DNA of 64,000 bases from Phytophthora quininea. Its lineage: Eukaryota; Oomycota; Peronosporomycetes; Peronosporales; Peronosporaceae. The first letter of the stretch is position 1, and each line of letters opens with the position of its first letter. The notes beneath the pieces were generated by a model. It was given only the letters and a program-made list of their open reading frames with translations, ran no database searches and had not been told where the DNA came from. The position numbers and the translations under genes were made by a program. The stretch spans positions 682,001 to 746,000 of the forward strand of contig JAAVTG010000614.1 of assembly GCA_011947345.1 (NCBI GenBank), in the 5' to 3' direction. Below are positions 12,635 through 22,015 of this stretch, one piece after another.

Positions 12635-13002
12635 AGTCGAGTCGCGCGCGGGCCGAGTCTGGATTGGTGATCTTGCCGTGACAAGCGGCGTTGCACCCGT
12701 CTCACGCGTTATCGGATTCCGTGACGACGGCGGTCACCCCGCTTGAAGTGAGTTTGGGCGGTCAAATCACCCGCGGGTCTTGAAGGCTTTTGTCGGATGA
12801 GTATTGGCGAGTGACCTTGCCACCGTGCTGGCGGGCGAACCATTTCGTGCGTGGCAGGATGGCCCGGGATACTGACCCTTTGCTGTCGAGGCCGCGATCA
12901 CCCGATCGTCCACAGTCATCTCTGCAGACCTCCTTCCACCCGTGTAGCTCCGATCTCCCCAGTCGAGTCGACTGGCCATTCCCCGATTTCCACCGCGCCA
13001 AC

Positions 13003-14678
13003 ATGGCGCACTCTCACATGAACGACCGCGTGTCGGTCGACAGTCTGCCAAAGATCAAACCGGACGACTCGCGCTACTCCGAGCTCAAGTCGCCCGACCC
13101 CGTCCAACTGGAAGATGGCAGTCTGCGACCGCCCAACGGATCCGTGTCCGCCTACAGCTGGGAAAACCTCGGCATGCTGACGCACATCGCAGCCGTCGGG
13201 ATCGTGTACGGCACGGTCAGCGGGGTCATCTACTCGGTGCTCAACAACTACCTGCACATGTCCACCACGCTGGTGGCGACGGCGACCGCGCTCGTCACGT
13301 TCCCGCGCGCGCTCCGCTTGTTCACGGGCATCCTCACGGACTGCGTGCCGATCCGCGGCTACCGTCGTCGGCCGTACATGATCATCGGTTGGTCGCTGTC
13401 CTTCGTGTCGTGTCTGCTGATGGCGGCACTGCCGCTGGGAGAGCCCTACTACGGAGACCCGTCCTTGTCGGACATCGCCACCGCCGACATGACACCTGAA
13501 GAGCTCGCCACCATCAACGAGGACGCTCCTAACCGCGGCATCAAGCTTATCATTCTGATGATGATCGCGAATTTCGGCACCGTCATGGCGTACAGCGGAT
13601 TCAACGGAGCTCTAATGGACGTCTCGCAGCGTGAGCCCGAATCGAAACGAGGAACTGCAGTGGGAGACGTTAACATTATTCACTACGTCTTCATGATCGT
13701 GTCGTCCTTCATGACGGGTATCGGCTTGAACGGAGAGGATTATGGTGGGTCATTCTCCTGGACCATGGGCTTCAACGCGATCATGTGGGTCTGTGCTGCT
13801 GCGTCACTCTTGACCATTCCGTTTTCATGGTATTGCATCCAAGAGGTGAAAGGCGAGCGTGTTTCGACGCCTCTGCTCGAGTATCTCTACAACCTCTTCC
13901 AAGAGCGAGCGATCTATCGCTACGCAGCTTTCCGCTTCTTCTTTAACGTATTCTCACAAGTCACGGTGACGGCGTCAAGCGTGATTCAAAGCGACTGGGC
14001 GAATGTGGAGCCGCTCAACTCGGGCATCGCCAGTATGCTCACGGCTTTCCTGACGATCAGCGGCACAGTTTTGATCAAGAGGCGTGGACTGCACTGGAAT
14101 TGGCGCTACATCATTGTCGTGTGCGAGGTCGCAGTTGTGTGTATCGACGCCATTCCGACAATGCTTACAATCTGGGACGTGTACCGCAGTCAATGGTTCT
14201 GGCTTGGTGTTCCTCTTGTGGCTGAGGTGCCGTCAGCGGCCGCAAGTTATATTACTCAGCTCTTTATGGTCGAAGTGGAAAACACAAAGGGATACGAGGC
14301 CACACTGATGGGACTCGGGGTCACGACCGAGTCGATTGGCACACCATTTGCAACCGTGATCACCAAGTCAGTAGATGGATACCTGGACATCGAGCGCTCA
14401 TTCATCGAGCAGGACGACCACCACGTGCGATCTCAAGTTACGTATGCCTACCTGATCGCGTACGCTTTCAACATCGTGTCGGTGGTGTTTGTTCTCTGGT
14501 TACCGCGCCAAAGGCGGAAGTCCGCGAAATGCTACGCGAAGGCGGGAAGAACAAGTTCTGGGGCATGGTCACTATCAGCTACCTCATCTTCTCGCTGTGT
14601 TGGACGCTGATGACCAACATTTTAAGTCTCTTCGACTCGACGAGCTGCTTGCGGATTGCTGGTGGTAGTGGTTGCTAG
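13003..14678 (+). CDS. Folate-biopterin transporter FBT2, in left arm
   Basis: A second BT1-family transporter, with the GYRRRPYMIIG motif and the same membrane-segment pattern as FBT1. The start is the ATG of MAHSHMNDRV at 13003; a longer frame beginning at a TTG near 12790 has no ATG. The reading is open until about 14510, where one A appears to be missing after LWLPRQ. The native end (SLFDSTSCLRIAGGSGC, stop at 14676-14678) continues in the next frame, whereas the shifted frame stops at 14610 with an unrelated Arg/Ser tail. FBT3 in the other arm has the same shift, so it may predate the duplication. Ligand specificity is unknown. Confidence 0.85.
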
Positions 14679-15916
14679 CACGCTTCGAGTTAATCCTATC
14701 AACAAGTTCTATCCTAATGTTTTTTGTGATGCTTCAAGGGTTGGTAGTCCCTGGTAGTGCGGTGTGAAAGCGAGGCAATTCAGATCGTAGACCCGTCAAA
14801 GCATTGGAAGTCGGTGCCGCCGCTACAGCAAAGGAAAGTCTACCGCTAGTCGAAAAGACCTACAGTTAGTCGAAGCGGGTGGCATGAATGAAAGTTATCG
14901 TTCATCGAAATGGTCGATCTCCGTTGCATTTTCCGTTGGGCGGCACTGTCAACCCGACTTGCTGCACGATGCAATTTCCACGGCAGCCCGGATCCACATG
15001 GTGCCGTTGGGGAGACTACTGCATTCAACGAAGCGAGACCTTGGCAGGATACTTTGGCTGTATGTGGACCAACCACTGGAGGCGCTTCCAGTCTGGTTGA
15101 GCGTTCACGACGGTTCCCCTCGTTCCTACCGCGAGACTGAGTTGCCGTTCTGCTCGCTGCGGCGGCTGCGGCGGCTCCGACTCGTTGACGCGGGAGGCAA
15201 TCAGGCTGGCGTGCGCGGGGGTCCATCGGTGCAAACGGTGCGGCCGAGCATGTTGCCCGCCCGGTTGTCCAGCGGAGTCTGCACGCGGCTGCCGCTGACC
15301 ACGACAAGGATGTATACTCTCGGCTCGCACTGATGGCGACTCACTAGCGGCACCGTCGAACCAAAGCAGAAGCCATTCCCAACCGTGACAGCGCTGGTTA
15401 GTCGCTGGTGGAGACCTCCTGGACAAGAAGCACGCTGCGAGACAGCGGCGACAACCAAGTGTGCTCGGGGCTTGGCGGCTCAAACGGAGCCTGGACACTG
15501 GCAGCGATGAATCAGCGAGATGGACTCTGAGGCGACCAAGCCACCTCTTCGCAGCATACACTTGGAGGCAGTTGCGCGCTGCTTGGCCCAGCGGACGACG
15601 CGGATCCTTGGCGAGAGGACTCGAGCGGCAAGCTCGGTCTCCGTTATCGATACCGAAGTCGAGCTGGTCGGCGGGGACGCTAGGAAGCACGAGCTAGGCG
15701 ACGCTGGTGGCGGCGCCAACGACGTTGACGGGCGTTGCGGGCCGGTCGGGAAAAATGCGTCCGCCGCCGCCGACACATCTTTACCTGGCATCCCTCGGCA
15801 GCTGCTGTTTGTAAACAAGTCGATGCAGCGCGCTTCAGATCATGGCGGCGAGATCTTGCAGGGCTGCAAAGCGGGTCGATCTATCTGCTCGACGACGACA
15901 AGCAAGCACGGAGTAC
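14679..15916. other. Inner part of left arm, no gene recognised
   Basis: About 1.24 kb between FBT2 and the spacer. Open frames exist on both strands (for example 15025-15690 on minus) but their composition (Arg/Ser/Ala/Pro) is what GC-rich non-coding DNA gives, no family is recognised, and the frames differ between the two arms because of indels. I treat it as non-coding. Confidence 0.5.
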
Positions 15917-17150
15917 ATACTTTCTTGCGAGCCTCCAGCGACAACGAGGCGGACAGACCGCCGCGGACTCCGCTGCGCGACCGTGAAAGGCAGCTTCAAC
16001 TGGGGGTCGTTGGCGGTCCCACTAAGGCAGCCAGCGCCGGCGGCCTCGTCTGTTGACCCCGTCCAAACCCGCTGCCCATTCTCCAACTTTCCCTGTCAAG
16101 CGCTCCACCCGAACCAACCTGCCTCCCGCTGCGATGCGAATGGTCTCCGCCGTGGCAGACCTCGACAAGGTGCCGCCCGTGGCCGTCTCGAGCACGACCA
16201 AGCCGGAAGTGGCGCCGTTCCTGCGCAGCCTGCGCCGTATGCTGGACGGGGAGGACCGCGCCATCCTGCGCTGGACGCCAAACGGCCGCGCGTTCGAGAT
16301 CCACGACATGGACCGCATGATGCAGGAGGTGCTGCCCAAGTACTTCAAGCACCGCAAGTACACGAGCTTCCAGCGGCAGCTCAACTACTTCAGCTTCCGC
16401 AAGTGGACCAAATCCAAGGCCGTCGTCTGCACCTTCTCGAACGACTGCTTCATGCGCGACCGGCCCGACCTCGCGTGGCGCATTACGCGCAAGAAGTCGG
16501 TGCATGTGAGCAGCTACAAGCACAGCAGCTCGGCCCCGCGAAAACCTAAGGCCGCAACGACGGCGGCGGCGGTGGTAGCGTCGGCGCCTGCCAAGACGAA
16601 CGTCAAGCTGGAGCCGACCAACCCCATCAAACTGGAACAACTCAGCGTCAAGCTGGAGTCGTCGCAGTTCCAGCCGAGTACCGTTAAGCCGACACTGCCC
16701 GGCAGGAACCCGTGGAAGAGAGACATGGCCATCCGAGTGCCACGGGTGTTGAACATGTTCAACGACTCTGGGGCGGTCCGTTCGGCAGCGGAAGACCGTT
16801 CCCGTCCCCCACCGACATGGACCTGGTGCTTCTGGAGAACGACATGGAGCCCCAGCGATATTATCGCCACGAGAGCGTGGCGTCACTTTCTAAGCGAACA
16901 GGACGTCGACTCGCTCGAGTGGGTCGACAACTTCTTGCCCTCCCTCGACGCCGCGCCTCGGCACGAAGAACCCGTGTTCGTAGACAACACAGTGAATGTG
17001 AGCGCTCTGTTGCGCCAGCCGGCTTCACACTCGTTCCTGCAGTTGACGGGCGACTACGCATCCATGACCGCGATGTGAGTTACTCCATGTCAAGCGAGGG
17101 CGTGAGCGAGCGGCATTAACCGAGTATTTAATTCAAGCTTGCTTTTATTC
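15917..17150. other. Unique spacer between inverted-repeat arms
   Basis: This 1,234-bp single-copy stretch lies between the arm ends. It contains the HSF gene, about 215 bp upstream of it and about 70 bp downstream, so the HSF promoter must be within the spacer or in the adjoining left arm. Confidence 0.85.
16134..17078 (+). CDS. Heat-shock-factor-type transcription factor
   Basis: A DNA-binding protein of the HSF family, expected in the nucleus. The winged-helix HSF domain covers about residues 23-125: FLRSLRRML, then ILRWTPNGRAFEIHD, and the recognition-helix signature KYTSFQRQLNYFSFRKW. A basic, Ala/Lys-rich linker and an acidic/aromatic C-terminal half follow. The start is the ATG of MRMVSAVADLD. 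No clear HR-A/B heptad-repeat coiled coil follows the domain, so trimerisation by the usual route is uncertain. Between about 16770 and 16893 the frame is wrong: a better acidic reading (PTDMDLVLLENDMEPQRYY) lies in the next frame, bounded by two compensating one-base shifts. It is the only gene in the inverted-repeat spacer. Confidence 0.88.
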   Translation: MRMVSAVADLDKVPPVAVSSTTKPEVAPFLRSLRRMLDGEDRAILRWTPNGRAFEIHDMDRMMQEVLPKYFKHRKYTSFQRQLNYFSFRKWTKSKAVVCTFSNDCFMRDRPDLAWRITRKKSVHVSSYKHSSSAPRKPKAATTAAAVVASAPAKTNVKLEPTNPIKLEQLSVKLESSQFQPSTVKPTLPGRNPWKRDMAIRVPRVLNMFNDSGAVRSAAEDRSRPPPTWTWCFWRTTWSPSDIIATRAWRHFLSEQDVDSLEWVDNFLPSLDAAPRHEEPVFVDNTVNVSALLRQPASHSFLQLTGDYASMTAM

Positions 17151-18388
17151 GTACTCCGTGCTTGCTTGTCGTCGTCGAGCAGATAGATCGACCCGCTTTG
17201 CAGCCCTGCAAGATCTCGCCGCCATGATCTGAAGCGCGCTGCATCGACTTGTTTACAAACAGCAGCTGCCGAGGGATGCCAGGTAAAGATGTGTCGGCGG
17301 CGGCGGACGCATTTTTCCCGGCTGGCCGACCCGCAACGCCCGTCAACGTCATTGGCGCCGCCACCAGCGTCGCCTAGCTCGTGCTTCCTAGCGTCCCCGC
17401 CGACCAGCTCGACTTCGATATCGATAACGGAGACCGAGCTTGCCGCCCGAGTCCTCTCGCCAAGGATCCGCGTCGTCCGCTGGGCCAAGCAGCGCAACTG
17501 CCTCCAAGTGTATGCTGCGAAGAGGTGGCTTGGTCGCCTCAGAGTCCATCTCGCTGATTCATCGCTGCCAGTGTCCAGGCTCCGTTTGAGCCGCCAAGCC
17601 CCGAGCACACTTGGTTGTCGCCGCTGTCTCGCAGCGTGCTTCTTGTCCAGGAGGTCTCCACCAGCGACTAACCAGCGCTGTCACGGTTGGGAATGGCTTC
17701 TGCTTTGGTTCGACGGTGCCGCTAGTGAGTCGCCATCAGTGCGAGCCGAGAGTATACATCCTTGTCGTGGTCAGCGGCAGCCGCGTGCAGACTCCCGCTG
17801 GACAACCGGGCGGGCAACATGCTCGGCCGCACCGTTTGCACCGATGGACCCCCGCGCACGCCAGCCTGATTGCCTCCCGCGTCAACGAGTCGGAGCCGCC
17901 GCAGCCGCCGCAGCGAGCAGAACGGCAACTCAGTCTCGCGGTAGGAACGAGGGAACCGTCGTGAACGCTCAACCAGACTGGAAGCGCCTCCAGTGGTTGG
18001 TCCACATACAGCCAAAGTATCCTGCCAAGGTCTCGCTTCGTTGAATGCAGTAGTCTCCCAACGGCACCATGTGGATCCGGGCTGCCGTGGAAATTGCATC
18101 GTGCAGCAAGTCGGGTTGACAGTGCCGCCCAACGGAAAATGCAACGGAGATCGACCATTTCGATGAACGATAACTTTCATTCATGCCACCCGCTTCGACT
18201 AACTGTAGGTCTTTTCGACTAGCGGTAGACTTTCCTTTGCTGTAGCGGCGGCACCGACTTCCAATGCTTTGACGGGTCTACGATCTGAATTGCCTCGCTT
18301 TCACACCGCACTACCAGGGACTACCAACCCTTGAAGCATCACAAAAACATTAGGATAGAACTTGTTGATAGGATTAACTCGAAGCGTG
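17079..18388. other. HSF 3' flank and inner part of right arm, no gene recognised
   Basis: From 17151 onward this is the mirror of 14679-15916. A 251-codon open frame (17289-18044, +) exists but has no recognisable family and is not kept in the other arm. Confidence 0.5.
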
Positions 18389-20229
18389 CTAGCAACCACT
18401 ACCACCAGCAATCCGCAAGCAGCTCGTCGAGTCGAAGAGACTTAAAATGTTGGTCATCAGCGTCCAACACAGCGAGAAGATGAGGTAGCTGATAGTGACC
18501 ATGCCCCAGAACTTGTTCTTCCCGCCTTCGCGTAGCATTTCGCGGACTTCCGCCTTTGGCGCGGCAACCAGAGAACAAACACCACCGACACGATGTTGAA
18601 AGCGTACGCGATCAGGTAGGCATACGTAACTTGAGATCGCACGTGGTGGTCGTCCTGCTCGATGAATGAGCGCTCGATGTCCAGGTATCCATCTACTGAC
18701 TTGGTGATCACGGTTGCAAATGGTGTGCCAATCGACTCGGTCGTGACCGCAAGCCCCATCAGTGTGGCTTCGTATCCTCTTGTGTTCTGGACTTCAACCA
18801 TAAAGAGCTGTGCCACGTAGTCTGCAGCAGCATACGGCACCTCAGCCACAAGAGGAACACCAAGCCAGAACCATTGACTGCGGTACACGTCCCAGATTGT
18901 AAGCATTGTCGGAATGGCGTCGATACACACAACTGCGACCTCGCACACGACAATGATGTAGCGCCAATTCCAGTGCAGTCCACGCCTCTTGATCAAAACT
19001 GTGCCGCTGATCGTCAGGAAAGCCGTGAGCATACTGGCGATGCCCGAGTTGAGCGGCTCCACATTCGCCCAGTCGCTTTGAATCACGCTTGACGCCGTCA
19101 CCGTGACTTGCGAGAAGACACAAAAACAAAAGCGGAAAGCTGCGTAGCGATAGATCGCTCGCTCTTGGAAGAGGTTGTAGAGATACTCGAGCAGAGGCGT
19201 CGAAACACGCTCGCCTTTCACCTCTTGGATGCAATACCATGAAAACGGAATGGTCAAGAGTGACGCAGCAGCACAGACCCACATGATCGCGTTGAAGCCC
19301 ATGGTCCAGGAGAATGACCCACCATAATCCTCTCCGTTCAAGCCGATACCCGTCATGAAGGACGACACGATCATGAAGACGTAGTGAATGACGATGACAT
19401 CGCCAAGAGCAGTGCCTCGTTTCGATTCGGGCTCACGCTGCGAGACGTCTATGAGAGCTCCGTTGAATCCGCTGTACGCCATGACGGTGCCGAAATTCGC
19501 GATCATCATCAGAATGATAAGCTTGATGCCGCGGTTAGGAGCGTCCTCGTTGATGGTGGCGAGCTCTTCAGGTGTCATGTCGGCGGTGGCGATGTCCGAC
19601 AAGGACGGGTCTCCGTAGTAGGGCTCTCCCAGCGGCAGTGCCGCCATCAGCAGACACGACACGAAGGACAGCGACCAACCGATGATCATGTACGGCCGAC
19701 GACGGTAGCCGCGGATCGGCACGCAGTCCGTGAGGATGCCCGTGAACAAGCGGAGCGCGCGCGGGAACGTGACGAGCGCGGTCGCCGTCGCCACCAGCGT
19801 GGTGGACATGTGCAGGTAGTTGTTGAGCACCGAGTAGATGACCCCGCTGACCGTGCCGTACACGATCCCGACGGCTGCGATGTGCGTCAGCATGCCGAGG
19901 TTTTCCCAGCTGTAGGCGGACACGGATCCGTTGGGCGGTCGCAGACTGCCATCTTCCAGTTGGACGGGGTCGGGCGACTTGAGCTCGGAGTAGCGCGAGT
20001 CGTCCGGTTTGATCTTTGGCAGACTGTCGACCGACACGCGGTCGTTCAGGTGAGTGCGCCATGTTGGCGCGGTGGAAATCTGTCGGGACGCGCGGCGGCG
20101 GTGGCGAGGTAAGCGTTGGTGTGGATACTGTGGAGGGACGACGTAAATTGGAAACTGAACTATGTTTGTGATGTTCTCTTTGCTAGCTACGACATGCATG
20201 CCATGGAGGCGCTTCTTGGGCTTCTCCAT
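18389..20229 (-). CDS. Folate-biopterin transporter FBT3, in right arm, LTR-fused start
   Basis: A third BT1-family transporter, mirror copy of FBT2, with the GYRRRPYMIIG motif and the same C-terminal one-base shift (the shifted frame stops at 18457; the native end is at 18389). Its own start is damaged: ATGGCGCACTC is out of frame and the second Met codon has become CTG (LNDRVSVDS). The retrotransposon inserted about 20 bp before that point, and an ATG inside the 3' LTR at 20227-20229 reads in frame through about 50 LTR-coded residues (MEKPKKRLHGMHVV) into the transporter. Expression would therefore depend on the LTR or on an internal Met (MLTHIAAVG) that skips the cytosolic N-terminus. Amino acid differences from FBT2 cluster in the C-terminal half. 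Confidence 0.78.
20076..20080. repeat. Target-site duplication AAATC, left copy
   Basis: AAATC directly abuts the TGTCGGG element end. The same five bases follow the other end at 26660, and only one copy is present at the empty site in the left arm. Confidence 0.93.
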
Positions 20230-20473
20230 GGTGGGTAAGTTTCTTTTTCTTTGCCTATACTAAACCTAAATATAAAACGTTTCTTTTCCTTTGTTTTCCT
20301 AAGAGTTGCCGATGAGTGCTCGGCACTCAAGTGGCGAGTGCCTGCCGTGCGCTCCTGGCCTCACAAGGCAGGCTGGCGCACGGCGGCCGTGGCACTTGGC
20401 CGCTGGCGTGCAGGTCAGCACGCCAGGAAGAAGTTGGCCCGGGCGTGCTGACCTGCACGCACCCGGCCTGACA
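20081..20473 (-). repeat. 3' LTR of gypsy element
   Basis: 393 bp, nearly identical to 26266-26659. It contains an A/T-rich TATA-like stretch near 20263-20275, a 19-bp inverted repeat at 20406-20460, and the ATG that opens the FBT3 fusion frame. Confidence 0.95.
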
Positions 20474-22015
20474 TCTCCCCTGCTTGTGTTCGCGTTGGCG
20501 ACGCCGATATTCCTCAAGGAGTTGTTGCCAATGCGAAACATGCTTGATGTCTTTCTCGTTTTCCCAGGTTGCTTCGTGTTCAGGGATGCCATGCCACTGA
20601 ACTAACCATTGACGCTTGCGGCGTCTCGAGCGGTTCTTCAACAACTTCTCTACCAGGAATAGTTGTTCTTCAGTTTCATCATTGAGAATGAGAGGAACCG
20701 CTTTCGGTATCGGACGATTTGGAAAGTCCGACACATTGGTTTTGTTGTGCGACAAGAGTTCGACGTTGAACGTTGGGTTGAGTCTCTTCATGGAGTTTGG
20801 AAGAATCAACTTGGCGACATTGTCGTTGATCATGCGTTTGATCACGAAAGGTCCAACCTTCTTAGCCGCTAGTTTTGCTTTCTTTAGCTCTGTATCCTTG
20901 TTGACTGTCTTTAGCGGTAGGTTCTTCGTATCGAGCAGCACTAAGTCTCCTTCTTTGAAGTCGACTTGACGACGTTTGCGATCGTAGTACTCTTTCTGTT
21001 TTGTTTGCGCGTATTCCAAGTTCTTGCGAGCTTCTTCCACGATTTCTTGTCGTTCCTTTGCAAAATTTCTTGCGAATTCTGCAATCGTTACGTCTTGCTC
21101 TGACTGAAGTAGCTCTCTCATCTCTTCAGCAACTATGTTCGACACTTTACGTCCTGTGTCTACTTCGAACGGAGTAAGCTTTGTTGATGCGTTGACGAGT
21201 GTTGAGTGGGCATACTCCACTGTTCCGAGATGCTTTACCCAATCGTCGCCATGGTACGATACCATGCATCTCAGTGCGTCTTCTAACACTAGATTCTGAC
21301 GTTCCGTTTGACCATCAGCTTGAGCTCTGTGAGCTGTGGTCATGCTAAGCTTGACGCCCATCAGCTGCATCAATGACTTCCAGAAGTCCGAAATGAACTT
21401 CGAGTCACGATCACTGATGATTACCTTTGGCAGTCCATGGTGTCTGACAACAGCATCAAAGAAAACTTTTGCTGTGTCTTGGGCATCAGCTGTGGTGTAG
21501 GTTGGTGCATATTTTGCGCGCTTCGATAGTTTGTCGACAGCCACAAAGATAGCATCGAATCCTTCCGACGCAGGTAATCCTGTGATGAAGTCCATTGAAA
21601 TGACTTCCCAACATTCCTTAGGAATGGGTATTGGCATAAGAAGTCCTTGCTTCTTTTGACTGTTAGACTTCCATCTTGCACAGGTCTCACAGGTACGAAC
21701 GTATTCACGAACGTCACGATCCATAGTCGGCCACCAATACCATTGCGATAGCTTGAGGTAGGTGCGACGACTACCTGGATGCGCCGAAGTGTTACCATCA
21801 TGAAATTCCGTGATGATGTTGGTACGTAACTGTTTGCGTTTAGGCACACACAAACGGTAGACTTTGTCTTTCTTTCTCTTGAAGAAGAGAAGACTGTTGT
21901 GTTTCACGAACTTTTCCGGATTAGCACCGTTATTCCACTGCTCTTTGAAAGCAACGTCCGACTCATATCCACGACTAAACTCTCTTTTCTGCATGTCGGA
22001 CAGATGGGGACTCAC
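20327..22015 (-). CDS. Gypsy pol C-terminal part: integrase and chromodomain-like tail
   Basis: Continuation of pol in a different frame from the gag-pol ORF. An HHCC-type zinc-binding motif (EFHDGNTSAHPGS ... CETCARWK) comes first. The DDE core follows, with Asp in MDFITGLP, Asp in VIISDRDSKF and Glu in GQTERQN, spaced as in retroviral-type integrases. Near the end a chromodomain-like stretch (VEKLLKNRSRRRKRQWLVQW) may direct insertion to particular chromatin. The frame has no ATG of its own at the junction; it reads on from RNase H after a one-base shift in a run of five G near 22075. The last ~49 codons lie inside the 3' LTR. Confidence 0.9.
   Translation of the reverse strand: MSPHLSDMQKREFSRGYESDVAFKEQWNNGANPEKFVKHNSLLFFKRKKDKVYRLCVPKRKQLRTNIITEFHDGNTSAHPGSRRTYLKLSQWYWWPTMDRDVREYVRTCETCARWKSNSQKKQGLLMPIPIPKECWEVISMDFITGLPASEGFDAIFVAVDKLSKRAKYAPTYTTADAQDTAKVFFDAVVRHHGLPKVIISDRDSKFISDFWKSLMQLMGVKLSMTTAHRAQADGQTERQNLVLEDALRCMVSYHGDDWVKHLGTVEYAHSTLVNASTKLTPFEVDTGRKVSNIVAEEMRELLQSEQDVTIAEFARNFAKERQEIVEEARKNLEYAQTKQKEYYDRKRRQVDFKEGDLVLLDTKNLPLKTVNKDTELKKAKLAAKKVGPFVIKRMINDNVAKLILPNSMKRLNPTFNVELLSHNKTNVSDFPNRPIPKAVPLILNDETEEQLFLVEKLLKNRSRRRKRQWLVQWHGIPEHEATWENEKDIKHVSHWQQLLEEYRRRQREHKQGRCQAGCVQVSTPGPTSSWRADLHASGQVPRPPCASLPCEARSARQALAT
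20406..20460. repeat. 19-bp inverted repeat (hairpin) within LTR
   Basis: The arms are 20406-20424 and 20442-20460; GCGTGCAGGTCAGCACGCC pairs perfectly with its partner across a 17-base loop. The same hairpin is in the other LTR near 26590-26645. Confidence 0.85.
20474..20486 (-). promoter_or_regulatory. Polypurine tract next to 3' LTR
   Basis: On the minus strand AGCAGGGGAGA directly precedes the TGTCAGG start of the 3' LTR, the usual place for the plus-strand primer of reverse transcription. Confidence 0.7.

Larger units (their letters stand above)
12635..15916 (+). repeat. Left arm of 3.28-kb inverted repeat
   Basis: This 3,282-bp arm matches the reverse complement of 17151-27014 once the retrotransposon and one target-site copy there are removed (about 3,280 bp remain). 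The outer edge is AGTCGAGTCGCGCG at 12635 and the inner edge ends GCACGGAGTAC at 15916. Differences between arms are few: a 4-bp indel and a base change near 15746-15760, one change near 15653, and clusters inside FBT2/FBT3. The arm holds the FBT2 upstream region, FBT2, and 1.2 kb without a recognisable gene. Confidence 0.9.

Noticed and set aside
12790..13002. Upstream extension of FBT2 from 12790
   Set aside because: It would start at TTG, and the same region in the right arm is untranslated flank; the ATG at 13003 fits better.
15025..15690. 221-codon minus-strand ORF in the left arm, and 251-codon counterpart at 17289-18044
   Set aside because: No family resemblance, Arg/Ser-rich composition of GC-rich antisense DNA, and different lengths and joins in the two arms.
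15520..16056. 178-codon plus-strand ORF crossing from the arm into the spacer
   Set aside because: It crosses the repeat edge, is broken in the other arm, and has no recognisable domain.
19384..20112. 242-codon plus-strand ORF opposite FBT3
   Set aside because: It is the antisense shadow of a well-conserved transporter; similar shadows occur opposite FBT1 and FBT2.
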